A stretch of DNA of 64,000 nucleotides from Cellulomonas sp. JZ18 (GTDB lineage Bacteria > Actinomycetota > Actinomycetes > Actinomycetales > Cellulomonadaceae), in assembly GCF_009720485.1 (NCBI RefSeq), contig NZ_CP045245.1, forward strand, positions 2,728,001-2,792,000, read 5' to 3'. The notes beneath the pieces were generated by a model, which was not told the DNA's origin, ran no database searches, and worked only from the letters and a program-made list of their open reading frames with translations. The position numbers were made by a program, and so were the translations under genes. Positions 36,150-43,888 of this stretch are shown here, in pieces; within the stretch, counting starts at the first letter, position 1, and every line of letters begins with the position of its first letter.

Positions 36150-36589
36150 TGGCACTGAGTGCTCTTGAACTGCTGAGGCGCGCCGGCTGGAGCCCTGACC
36201 GCCGGGTGCCGGTCGACCACCTCATGAGTCGCCTTCGCGACCATGGCCACGACGTCGTCCCACCGTTCCGAGACCTCATGGCACAGTTCTCCGGTCTCGT
36301 GATCAGATCAGAAGACGGCAAGCGGGCCCTTGAGTTCGACATCGACCGAGCTCTCGTTCTGACCGATTCCGACTGGTGCACGCAGTACAGCGAAGAGATC
36401 GATCAGACCGTTACCCCCGTGGCGCGCCAAGACCCACACCTGGCACTTCTTCTCGACGAGTCCGGAGGATTCTGGGGAGCCTACGACGATCTCTACGGCT
36501 ACAAGGGGAGTGACATCCTCCAGGCCATAGAGTGGCTCCTCATCGATCAGCCAGGTTCGCACAAGCTCGACCGCTCCCTTCCCGACTAG
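36149..36589 (+). CDS. SUKH-3-like immunity protein, copy 3
   Basis: 146 residues, ATG at 36149. Motifs: LELLRRAGWSPDRRVPVDHL, LMAQFSGLVIRSEDG, WCTQYSEEIDQTVTPVA, GGFWGAYDDLYGYKG and IDQPGSHKLDRSLPD. It is very similar to copy 2. The start-stop overlap with the toxin remnant shows that it was originally co-translated with a full toxin gene. Confidence 0.75.
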   Translation: MALSALELLRRAGWSPDRRVPVDHLMSRLRDHGHDVVPPFRDLMAQFSGLVIRSEDGKRALEFDIDRALVLTDSDWCTQYSEEIDQTVTPVARQDPHLALLLDESGGFWGAYDDLYGYKGSDILQAIEWLLIDQPGSHKLDRSLPD

Positions 36590-36628
36590 AGACATGCGTC
36601 CCTGCACAGAACCGAGCCGCACGGCACC

Positions 36629-37330
36629 GTGGACGACGCACCGAGACAACAGAACGAGCTGAAGCGCGTGGTGATTTGCGTCGGCCTGGTTGCCGTAGCG
36701 ATCGGCGTCGTCGTGGCGCTGGGAGGCGGTGCGCCGCCGTCGCCCACGACGAGGTGCAGACGTCGCTCGTCGAGGACTTCGCGTACCCGGGCGCGGACGC
36801 CCTCCTGGTGGAGCACAGCCTGCAGGTCCACACCGGCGACGGGCACCGGTGCGGCCCGGGCGCTGCTGGACGCGGCGGTGGCCGATGCGGCACGACGCGG
36901 CCGCGGGCACGTCTCCCTCGAGGTCGACGCGGACTCGCCCACCGGCGCGGACCGGCTCTACGAGGCGCTCGGGTTCCGCACGGCGCGCGACGCGCTCGCG
37001 ATGCGAGACGCGAGAGTATTCGCCAATCGCCAGCTTCCGCACAAGACGACGGCAGCGGTCGACCCGGTGACGGGCAGAGTCACCACAGGCTTCTCGGGCG
37101 AGCGCCTCGACCCGCCGCCGGGCCTGCGCGAGCGCCTTCCCAGCGAGTCGCTGCACATCTGGGTGGTGGAGAACTGCGGCGAGGTCGCCGCTTGCACCAG
37201 GCAGCTCGACGGAGTGACCGACATCGTGGAGCAACGTGCGATCCTCGACCGACTGGAGATGATCACGGTCTTCACGCGGGGCGGGATGATCGCGGCCCCG
37301 TGCAACAACTGCCAGAGATGGGTGAGATGA
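36629..37330 (+). CDS. Chimeric ORF ending in an apparently complete YwqJ-like deaminase toxin domain
   Basis: One open frame of 233 codons from a GTG at 36629. Part 1 is a hydrophobic signal-like N-terminus (VVICVGLVAVAIGVVVALGG) derived from a copy of the secreted-protein gene at 37856. At 36735-36846 that copy is read out of its own frame. Part 2 (36848-36984) is a 137-base near-identical copy (5 mismatches counted) of the tail of the acetyltransferase gene at 39216-39352, in its native frame. Part 3 (from 36985) is a deaminase-like domain: VDPVTGRVTTGFSG, ENCGEVAAC (Cys ligand and catalytic Glu), then AAPCNNCQRW with the P-C-x-x-C zinc ligands. Expression as one protein is uncertain; the toxin domain itself shows no missing motif. 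Its TGA overlaps the ATG of the fourth immunity gene. Confidence 0.55.
   Translation: MDDAPRQQNELKRVVICVGLVAVAIGVVVALGGGAPPSPTTRCRRRSSRTSRTRARTPSWWSTACRSTPATGTGAARALLDAAVADAARRGRGHVSLEVDADSPTGADRLYEALGFRTARDALAMRDARVFANRQLPHKTTAAVDPVTGRVTTGFSGERLDPPPGLRERLPSESLHIWVVENCGEVAACTRQLDGVTDIVEQRAILDRLEMITVFTRGGMIAAPCNNCQRWVR
36735..36846 (+). repeat. Truncated duplicate of the secreted-protein gene
   Basis: 112 bases nearly identical to 37921-38032 inside the intact small secreted-protein gene. The copy breaks off at 36846 where the acetyltransferase-tail copy begins, so this is a gene fragment joined by recombination. Confidence 0.85.
36848..36984 (+). repeat. Duplicate of the acetyltransferase-gene tail
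   Basis: 137 bases match 39216-39352 with 5 differences by my count, covering the acetyl-CoA-binding end of the GNAT domain (RALLDAAVADAARRGRGHV ... LYEALGF). The near-identity implies a recent duplication from a source 2.4 kb away. Confidence 0.88.
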
Positions 37331-37770
37331 CCATGGCACTGAACGCGCTCGACCTTCTCGAACGGGCTGGTTGGCGGCACGACCGCGAGATCGATGCCGA
37401 CCCCGTCGTCCAGCGGCTCCGCGCCTCCGGTTACACCGCGGTCCCGCCGCTTCGAGACTTTCTCACCCAGTTCTTCGGGCTCGTGATCACCTCGGAAGAC
37501 GGCAGCAAGTCGATCACCTTCGATCTCGACTCGGTCGAGCACCTGACCGATGCCGAATTCTGCAATGAGTATGGCGACGCTATCGGCCGACCGGTCACAC
37601 CCGTCGGCGTTCACTCGGACATGATCATCATGATCGACGCGGCCGGAGAGTTCTGGGCGGCTCTGGACCTCGACTACGGATACATGGGCAAGAACATCGA
37701 GCAGGCCGTCCAGTGGATTCTCATCGATCCGGCGACCATGCACATGTTCGATCGTCGGCTCCCCGACTAG
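37327..37770 (+). CDS. SUKH-3-like immunity protein, copy 4
   Basis: 147 residues from the ATG at 37327 (ATGA overlap with the deaminase ORF); the ATG at 37333 is equally possible. Motifs: LDLLERAGWRHDREIDADPV, FLTQFFGLVITSEDG, EFCNEYGDAIGRPVTPVG, GEFWAALDLDYGYMG and MHMFDRRLPD. It is closest to copy 1. As partner of the only apparently complete toxin domain it is the best candidate for a functional immunity gene. Confidence 0.78.
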   Translation: MTMALNALDLLERAGWRHDREIDADPVVQRLRASGYTAVPPLRDFLTQFFGLVITSEDGSKSITFDLDSVEHLTDAEFCNEYGDAIGRPVTPVGVHSDMIIMIDAAGEFWAALDLDYGYMGKNIEQAVQWILIDPATMHMFDRRLPD

Positions 37771-37855
37771 AGCGACAACTCGGGCATCGCGAGCCTGATC
37801 TGCATCGACCTGGCCGACCCAGACCCATGAGCAAGAGGAGAGTCGCCTGAAGCAC

Positions 37856-38194
37856 GTGTGGGGCGGGATCGGACTGGCTGTCGCAGCGGTCGGTGTCGCC
37901 GTGGCGACGGGCGCCGGGGGCGCCGTCGCCGACGACGAGGTGCAGACGTCGCTGGTGGAGGACTTCGCGTACCCGGGCGCGGACGTCCTCCTGGCGGAGC
38001 ACGGACTGCAGGTCCACACCGGCGACGGGCACATCCTGTTCGAGCCGTCCGCGACCGGGGAGTGCGTGCGCGGTCTGATCAAGGTGGAGACGCACGTCGT
38101 CCGCGAGGGGGTGCAGGAGGTGGTGAACTACTGCTTCCGGACCTCCGGGTTGTCGCTGACGACGCGCTGGATGCGGGTGCCGTGGCAGGCGTAG
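37856..38194 (+). CDS. Small secreted protein of unknown function
   Basis: 112 residues from the GTG at 37856. The Shine-Dalgarno-like AGGAG at 37836-37840 lies 15 bases from that GTG but 6 bases from an in-frame CTG at 37847 (Leu-Lys-His), which would give a better signal peptide with an N-terminal lysine. The signal-like segment (GIGLAVAAVGVAVATGAGGA) ends in A-V-A, a plausible signal-peptidase site. The mature part contains DDEVQTSLVEDFAYPGADVL, two cysteines (GECVRG, NYCFRT) that may pair, and a Trp-rich end. A truncated copy lies at 36735-36846. It follows the fourth immunity gene; a role in the toxin system is not shown. Confidence 0.6.
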   Translation: MWGGIGLAVAAVGVAVATGAGGAVADDEVQTSLVEDFAYPGADVLLAEHGLQVHTGDGHILFEPSATGECVRGLIKVETHVVREGVQEVVNYCFRTSGLSLTTRWMRVPWQA

Positions 38195-38223
38195 AACGCG
38201 GCTGCCCGGACCAGGAACCCGGC

Positions 38224-38315
38224 GGCCGTGGTGCCTTCCCGTCGCCGGAGCTCGCGATGCCCACGGGCGCGGCGTCAGCGCGGGTCGTTCGGCGGGCCGT
38301 CCGGTCTCGCCCGGG
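38224..38315. repeat. Island right boundary: third copy of FAH-gene 5' repeat
   Basis: About 92 bases similar to 35461-35555 and, in the centre, to 34743-34797. It ends 15 bases before the acetyltransferase ATG. With the left copy it brackets the island as an imperfect direct repeat. Confidence 0.7.
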
Positions 38316-38330
38316 TCACGATGAAGGGCG

Positions 38331-39401
38331 ATGACCGACACCTCCCGCCCCGCCCCACCCGACGGTCCGACGCTCGCCGACCTGCCGCCCGGCTGGTCGG
38401 CGCGCCGGCCGGATGCGGAGGACGCACCCGCCCTGCACGCGCTCCTGACGTCGCACGAGGTGGCCGTGACGGGCTCGGCCTCGACCCACCGGTCGGCCGT
38501 CGACGCCCTCCTCGTCCCCAGGACGGACGCGCGCCGGCACGTCCTCGCGGTCGACGAGCACGGCCGGGTCCGGGCGTGGGCGTCGGCGTACGACCGGGCC
38601 GTCGGCCGGGTCGTCGCCCAGGTGCTCGTCGACCCGGACCTCGACGACGCGACCGCGGACACGGTGGCCGCTGCCGGGTTCGCCTGGGTGGAGGACGCCG
38701 CGCGCGCGATCGCCAGGGCGCGCGGCCTGGAGGTGACGCAGGCCGACAGCGGCGCCTTCCAGGCGGACGAGCGGCAGCAGCGGTGGCTCGCCGCGGCGGG
38801 CTACCGGCACGCGCGGTCGTGGCTGCAGATGGTGCGCCCGACCAGCCCGCGGGACGCCGATGCCAGCGCCGGTGCCGACGCTCCCCCGCCCGCCCGGGTC
38901 CGTGTGCGCCGCGTCCGCCGGGGCGAGGACGGCATGCCCGACGGCGCCGACCTGATGGCGGTGCACGTGGTGCTCGAGGAGTCGTTCACCGACCACTTCA
39001 ACTACCACCCTGAGCCGTTCGACGACCTGGTGTCACGCCTGCGCGCGGACCCCGGCCACCGCTGGGACCACTGGTGGCTCGCCGAGTCCGTCGACGCCGA
39101 CCGGCCGTCGCGGCCCGTCGGCGCGCTCGTCGCCACGGTCTCACCCGGGCACGACGGCGCGCCCGACGGCACGTACGTCGCCTACCTCGGCGTGCTGCGC
39201 AGTGCCCGCGGCCGTGGTGCGGCCCGCGCGCTGCTGGACGCGGCGGTGGCCGACGCGGCACGGCGCGGCCGCGGGCACGTCTCCCTCGAGGTCGACGCGG
39301 ACTCACCCACGGGCGCGGACCGGCTCTACGAGGCGCTCGGGTTCCGCACGGCCGTGACCACCCAGTCGTGGCACCGCGACGTCCGGGTGGCCGACGCGTA
39401 G
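38331..39401 (+). CDS. Tandem GNAT-domain acetyltransferase
   Basis: 356 residues, ATG at 38331 with GAAGGG upstream. Two GNAT-like halves: the first (about 20-165) is degenerate, the second (about 185-350) has the acetyl-CoA loop [19 protein letters not shown] and the C-terminal LYEALGFRTA. The two-domain plan resembles MshD-type mycothiol synthases, but other two-domain acetyltransferases are common in this group. Its 3' tail is the donor of the fragment at 36848-36984. Confidence 0.8.
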   Translation: MTDTSRPAPPDGPTLADLPPGWSARRPDAEDAPALHALLTSHEVAVTGSASTHRSAVDALLVPRTDARRHVLAVDEHGRVRAWASAYDRAVGRVVAQVLVDPDLDDATADTVAAAGFAWVEDAARAIARARGLEVTQADSGAFQADERQQRWLAAAGYRHARSWLQMVRPTSPRDADASAGADAPPPARVRVRRVRRGEDGMPDGADLMAVHVVLEESFTDHFNYHPEPFDDLVSRLRADPGHRWDHWWLAESVDADRPSRPVGALVATVSPGHDGAPDGTYVAYLGVLRSARGRGAARALLDAAVADAARRGRGHVSLEVDADSPTGADRLYEALGFRTAVTTQSWHRDVRVADA

Positions 39402-39411
39402 GGCCGCAACG

Positions 39412-40227
39412 TCAGGCGCGGGCGACGACCTCGCCGTGCAGGATCGAGAACCAGGCGTCCTCCTGCGTGCCCCACGCGTGCCACGCGTCGGCGAGCTGCT
39501 CGAGCCCCACCTCGTCGGCGAGCCCGTGCTCGATGGCCTGGGCGGCGAAGTTCGAGCGCACGCAGCGGTCGGCCCACAGGTCGGACCACCAGACCCGGTC
39601 GGTGGGGCCGGCGTAGCACCACGCGCTGGCGCTGGGCGCGATGCCGGCGGGGTCGAACCCGGCCTCGCGCACCCAGGAGAGCAACTTGCGGCCGGCGTCG
39701 GCGTCGGCGCGGTTCGCCTGGGTGACCTCGTGGTAGAGCGTCAGCCAGTCGTCGAGCCCCTCGGACGGCGGGTACCAGGCCATGCCGTCGTAGTCGGCGT
39801 CCCGCACCGCGACCACACCGCCCGGCTTGGCCACGCGGCGCATCTCGCGCAGCGCGGCGACCGGGTCGGACAGGTGCTGGAGCACCTGGTGGGCGTGCAC
39901 GACGTCGAACGTGTCGTCGGGGAAGTCGAGCGCGTAGGCGTCGCCCACGTGGAACCGGACGTTCGGCGTCCCGGCGTCCGCCGCGGCCTTCCCTGCCGCT
40001 TCGATCACGGCCGAGGACGTGTCGACGCCGACGACCTCGCCCGGGGCGACGCGTCCCGCCAGGTCGATGGTCACGGTGCCGGGGCCGCAGCCCACGTCGA
40101 GCAGGGACTGCCCGGGGGCGAGGTGCGGCAGCAGGTACGCCGCGGAGTTCTCGGCGGTGCGCCAGCGGTGCGAGCGCAGCACGCTCTCGTGGTGGCCGTG
40201 GGTGTAGACGTCGGATCGCGAGGTCAC
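39412..40227 (-). CDS. Class I SAM-dependent methyltransferase (UbiE/Coq5-like)
   Basis: 271 residues, GTG at 40227. The SAM-binding glycine loop LLDVGCGPGTVTIDLA and acidic VGVDTSSAVIE are followed by GDAYALDFPDDTFDVVHAHQ and ALREMRRVAKPGGVVAV, the standard motif I-IV order. The substrate is not indicated by neighbours. It converges on the acetyltransferase gene with a 10-base gap. Confidence 0.88.
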   Translation of the reverse strand: MTSRSDVYTHGHHESVLRSHRWRTAENSAAYLLPHLAPGQSLLDVGCGPGTVTIDLAGRVAPGEVVGVDTSSAVIEAAGKAAADAGTPNVRFHVGDAYALDFPDDTFDVVHAHQVLQHLSDPVAALREMRRVAKPGGVVAVRDADYDGMAWYPPSEGLDDWLTLYHEVTQANRADADAGRKLLSWVREAGFDPAGIAPSASAWCYAGPTDRVWWSDLWADRCVRSNFAAQAIEHGLADEVGLEQLADAWHAWGTQEDAWFSILHGEVVARA

Positions 40228-40378
40228 ACGGCACTGTAGATCCGCACAGGCGTCCAGTTCATCACCCGGTACGTGATCGTCCGCATGCTGGGCGGTGAGG
40301 TGGCTCCCAGCGGCGCCGCCCACGCCCGGGGTCCGACTGCCCCGGCCGCCCTTGCCGACCGCGCCTAGGCTGCCCAGG

Positions 40379-41527
40379 GTGCGACGCATCGTGGGGGTGG
40401 ACACCGCCCGGGGGCTGGCCGTGCTCGGCATGGTCGCCGCCCACGTCGGGCCGGACGACACGTGGCGGACGGTCCCGCCGGGCGGCTTCGCCCAGCTCGC
40501 CGACGGACGCCCCTCGGCGCTGTTCGTCGTGCTCGCCGGCGTCGGGCTGGCGCTGCTGTCGGGCGGCGACCACCCCGTGACCGGGACGCGGCTCGTGCAG
40601 GCCCGGCTGCGGATCCTCGTGCGGGCCGCGCTGCTCGTCGTCCTCGGCGCGGCGCTCGTGCAGCTCGGCACGCCGGTCGTCGTCATCCTCGTCGTCTACG
40701 GCGGCATGTTCGCCGCCGGGACGCTCGCCCTGCGGTGGCCGCGCCCGGTGCTCGTCGCGGCGTCCGCCGCGGTCGCGCTGCTGGGCCCGCTCCTGCTCCC
40801 GCTCGGCGACGACGCCGCGATCGTGTCCGAACGGCCTGTCGACCCGCTGACCGTGCTCCTCGGGCACTACTACCCCGCGGTCGTCTGGATGTCGTACGTC
40901 CTGACGGGGCTGGCCGTCGGTCGCAGCGACCTGCGCTCCGGCCGCGTGCACGCGTGGCTGGCGGGCCTCGGCGCCGCGCTGGTCGTCGCCGGGCACGGCG
41001 GCAGCGCGGCGCTCACCGCGGCGCTCGGCCGCACGAGCGACCTCACCACGTCGGAGCCGCACTCGTCGTCGCTGTTCGAGGTGGCCGGCAACACCGGGGT
41101 GGCGCTGCTCGTCCTCGCGGCGTGCCTCGCGGTCGGCGCGCGGTGGCCGCGGGCGCTGGCACCGGTGAGCGCCACCGGCGCGCTCGCGCTCACCGCCTAC
41201 ACCGGCCACCTCCTGGTCATCGCGGCGCTGGGCACCGACGTCGTGTGGGCGCCGACCACCGCCACCTGGCTGTGGTTCACGGTCGTGGTCGTGGCCCTGT
41301 GCTGGGCGTGGCACGCCGCGGTCGCGCGGGGCCCGCTGGAGTGGGTCCTGCACGCGGTGTCGACACGCGCCGCGGACGTCGCTCCCGACCGGCTCCTGCC
41401 GCGGGCCGACGACGACGGCACCGCCGCGCCGCGGACGGACGCCCTGCCCGGCCCCGCGGACGAGCCGGCGCAGCGTCAGGGCCAGACGAGCGACCGCGTC
41501 CAGGAGCCGTCGCCCGAGCGCCGGTAG
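40379..41527 (+). CDS. DUF418/heparan-N-acetyltransferase-like multipass membrane protein
   Basis: 382 residues, GTG at 40379. The start RRIVGVDTARGLAVLGMVAA is the typical R-x-x-x-x-D-x-x-R-G-x-A-x-x-G-M motif of the DUF1624/DUF418 acyltransferase-like family, followed by about 9-10 hydrophobic segments and TAYTGHLLVI near the end. Likely a membrane acyltransferase or transporter of unknown substrate. The last 52 bases overlap the 3' end of pdxH on the other strand, and the C-terminal 50 residues are hydrophilic and poorly conserved in appearance. Confidence 0.75.
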   Translation: MRRIVGVDTARGLAVLGMVAAHVGPDDTWRTVPPGGFAQLADGRPSALFVVLAGVGLALLSGGDHPVTGTRLVQARLRILVRAALLVVLGAALVQLGTPVVVILVVYGGMFAAGTLALRWPRPVLVAASAAVALLGPLLLPLGDDAAIVSERPVDPLTVLLGHYYPAVVWMSYVLTGLAVGRSDLRSGRVHAWLAGLGAALVVAGHGGSAALTAALGRTSDLTTSEPHSSSLFEVAGNTGVALLVLAACLAVGARWPRALAPVSATGALALTAYTGHLLVIAALGTDVVWAPTTATWLWFTVVVVALCWAWHAAVARGPLEWVLHAVSTRAADVAPDRLLPRADDDGTAAPRTDALPGPADEPAQRQGQTSDRVQEPSPERR

Positions 41528-42123
41528 ACCAGGCGCACGTGGGCGCGGTCGGGGCTGCCCTGCCAGAACTCGACGGCGTCGGGCACCACCAGCCACGCCT
41601 GCCATGCGGGCAGCACGAGGCCGGGTTCGGCGTCGACGCGGGCGCGCGCCGCCGCCATCGCGCCCCGCAGCTCGTCCACCGAGCCGAGCGGCTCCCCCGG
41701 ACGCACCGCGAGCGCGGCGGCACGCGACGACGGCGACCGCGCGAGGTAGTCGGCCGCGGACGCCTCCTCCCCCAGGTAGCGGGCGGCACCCGTGACGCGC
41801 ACCTGCCGGACGACCGGCTGCCACCAAAACGTCAGCGCAGCCTGCGGGTTCGCCGCCAGGTCGCCGGCCTTGCCGCTGCGGGCGTCGGTCGCGAACGCGA
41901 AGCCGTCGGGTCCGACGTCCTTGAGCACGAGCACGCGCGCGGCGGGCCGGCCGTCGGGCGCGGCGGTCGCGAGGGTCACCGCGTGCGGCTCGGGGACGCC
42001 CGCGTCGAGCGCGGCCCGGAACCAGTCCTCGAACAGCGCGAGGGGGTCGTCGGGCGCGGTGCCCGGGTCGAACGGCAGGACGGTGCCGGACAGGGCGGGC
42101 AGGGACCGCAGCAGCTCGCGCAC
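41476..42123 (-). CDS. pdxH: Pyridoxamine 5'-phosphate oxidase
   Basis: 215 residues, GTG at 42123 with GGGAGGGTGG upstream. FMN/PLP-oxidase motifs: ARVLVLKDVGPDGFAFATDA, SGKAGDLAANPQAALTFWWQ, RQVRVTGAARYL and the C-terminal VEFWQGSPDRAHVRLVYRR. It converts PNP/PMP to PLP in the vitamin B6 salvage pathway. It overlaps the membrane-protein gene tail to tail by 52 bases. Confidence 0.9.
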   Translation of the reverse strand: MRELLRSLPALSGTVLPFDPGTAPDDPLALFEDWFRAALDAGVPEPHAVTLATAAPDGRPAARVLVLKDVGPDGFAFATDARSGKAGDLAANPQAALTFWWQPVVRQVRVTGAARYLGEEASAADYLARSPSSRAAALAVRPGEPLGSVDELRGAMAAARARVDAEPGLVLPAWQAWLVVPDAVEFWQGSPDRAHVRLVYRRSGDGSWTRSLVWP

Positions 42124-42213
42124 GCGCCCACCCTCCCGCGCGCACCGGCCGCGCGCCATCCCCGGACGGCACGGCCCGGCCGGGCGCCCGCACACGCGAC
42201 CTACCCTGGTGCG

Positions 42214-43122
42214 GTGAGCACGACGACCCCGGCGACCGCACCCGCGGACGTCGTCGTGCTGCCCCCGGACGCGTGGCGCGCGGCGGCGGCGGCCCACGCG
42301 GACCGTGCGGACGCCATGACCGCCGGGCACCGCGAGCGCCGCTCCCGGCACGAGCGGCACGCGATCGAGGACTTCCTCTACGAGTACTACCCGACCCGAC
42401 CCGCGCAGCTGCGGCGTTGGCACCCGGGCACCGGCGTCGCCCTCGCCGCGGACGCCGACGGGCCGGCCCCGCAGGGCGCCTGGCGCTGGTACCGCACCGG
42501 TGACGACGGCACGGTGACCCTCGACGTGCCGGCGTTCCTCGCGGACCGCGGCGACGCGGTGCGGTTCGTCGCGGGCCTCGTCGGTGCGACCGCCGCCCGC
42601 CCGGCGGCGACGGGCTGCTTCGGGCTGCACGAGTGGGCGATGGTCTACCGCGAGCGCGACGACGAGCACCGGCACCCGCTCCCCCTGCGCCTGGGCCGCG
42701 ACGGCACCGACGCGGTCGTCGAGCGGCACCGCATCCGCTGCACGCACGTCGACGCGTTCCGGTTCTTCACGCCGGCGGCCGTGCCGCGCAACACGCTGCA
42801 GCCGACGCGGGCGACGCAGGTGGCGATGGAGCAGCCGGGCTGCCTGCACGCCAACATGGACGTCTACAAGTGGTGCCTGAAGCTGGGTCCTGCGGTCCCC
42901 GGCGACCTGCTGCTCGACGCGTTCGACCTCGCGCACGACATCCGGCTGGTGGACATGCGGGCGTCCCCGTACGACGTCCGCCCGTACGGCCTGGAGCCCA
43001 TCGCGATCGAGACCGCGGACGGCAAGGCGGACTACGTGCGCCGGCAGCGGGGGTTCGCGGTCCGGGCGAACGCCCTGCGGGCCCGGCTGCTGGAAATCTG
43101 CGCCGCGCTCGTCGCGGCCTGA
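42214..43122 (+). CDS. Conserved actinobacterial protein (often labelled 3-methyladenine DNA glycosylase)
   Basis: 302 residues, GTG at 42214. Conserved-looking stretches include FLYEYYPTRPAQLRRWHPG, GCFGLHEWAMVYR and CLHANMDVYKWCLKLGP. The family is widely annotated as a 3-methyladenine DNA glycosylase, but I see no HhH or AAG-fold motif in it and regard the function as unproven. Divergent from pdxH. Confidence 0.65.
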   Translation: MSTTTPATAPADVVVLPPDAWRAAAAAHADRADAMTAGHRERRSRHERHAIEDFLYEYYPTRPAQLRRWHPGTGVALAADADGPAPQGAWRWYRTGDDGTVTLDVPAFLADRGDAVRFVAGLVGATAARPAATGCFGLHEWAMVYRERDDEHRHPLPLRLGRDGTDAVVERHRIRCTHVDAFRFFTPAAVPRNTLQPTRATQVAMEQPGCLHANMDVYKWCLKLGPAVPGDLLLDAFDLAHDIRLVDMRASPYDVRPYGLEPIAIETADGKADYVRRQRGFAVRANALRARLLEICAALVAA

Positions 43123-43135
43123 GCGGCCGCGGGTC

Positions 43136-43888
43136 TCAGGCCTGCGCCCGGCGCCAGCCCAGGTGGGCGAACCACGCCGCGCACGCGTGCGTCCAGGCCG
43201 CGACGTGCGGCTCCTCGTCCGCGAGCCCGAGGCCGTGGCGCCCGGACGGGTACACGTGCAGCTCGGCGGGCACGCCGGCGCCCCACAGCGCCTGCGCGTA
43301 CCGCACGGCGTTCGAGACGGGCACGGTGGCGTCGTCGGCGGTGTGCCACACGAACGCCGGCGGCGTCGCGGACGTGACGCGGAGCTCGGCGGACAGGACG
43401 GCCCGCTCGTCCTCCCCGGCGCCCGGCCCGAGCAGGGCCTTGACGGACCCCTCGTGCGCGTCCGCGCCGAACGAGACGACCGGGTAGCAGAGCACGGTCG
43501 CGTCCGGGCGGGCGGCGTCGTCGTCGACCGTCGACAGGGTCGCGGCCAGGTGCCCGCCGGCGGAGAAGCCGAGCACGGCGACGCGCGCGGGGTCGACGTC
43601 GAGACCCGTGCCGCCGGCGCGCACCCAGCGCACCGCGGCCGCCGCGGCGTCGAGCGGCGCGGGGTGCAGCGGCGCGGTGGCTCCCTCGGGCGCGACCGGG
43701 TAGCGCAGCACGACCGCGTGCAGGCCGAGGCCCGCGAGCCACTGCGCGACGGGCTCCGCCTCGTGGTCGGCGGTCCGGCGGTACCCGCCGCCCGGCAGCA
43801 CCAGGACGAGCGGGCGGGGGCCGGCCGCGTCGGCGGGCACGACCGTGACGCGTCCCTCGAGCGCCGCTGGGAGGTCGGCGTCGCTCAC
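43136..43888 (-). CDS. Alpha/beta-hydrolase (acetyl-esterase/BD-FAE-like)
   Basis: 250 residues, GTG at 43888 in a GTGA overlap with the rnhA stop. The oxyanion-type LPGGGYRR (HGG equivalent), nucleophile elbow [10 protein letters not shown] and late D ([10 protein letters not shown]) and H (PSGRHGLGL) give a complete Ser-Asp-His triad. Cytosolic esterase acting on small acylated compounds is likely. Confidence 0.85.
   Translation of the reverse strand: MSDADLPAALEGRVTVVPADAAGPRPLVLVLPGGGYRRTADHEAEPVAQWLAGLGLHAVVLRYPVAPEGATAPLHPAPLDAAAAAVRWVRAGGTGLDVDPARVAVLGFSAGGHLAATLSTVDDDAARPDATVLCYPVVSFGADAHEGSVKALLGPGAGEDERAVLSAELRVTSATPPAFVWHTADDATVPVSNAVRYAQALWGAGVPAELHVYPSGRHGLGLADEEPHVAAWTHACAAWFAHLGWRRAQA

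Noticed and set aside
34743..38315. Prophage or transposon as the source of the island
   Set aside because: No integrase, transposase, terminal inverted repeats or tRNA attachment site are visible. The flanking repeats are pieces of the FAH gene end, which fits recombination better.
42214..43122. Confident 3-methyladenine DNA glycosylase
   Set aside because: The label is widespread for this family, but I can see no glycosylase motif; kept only as a note.
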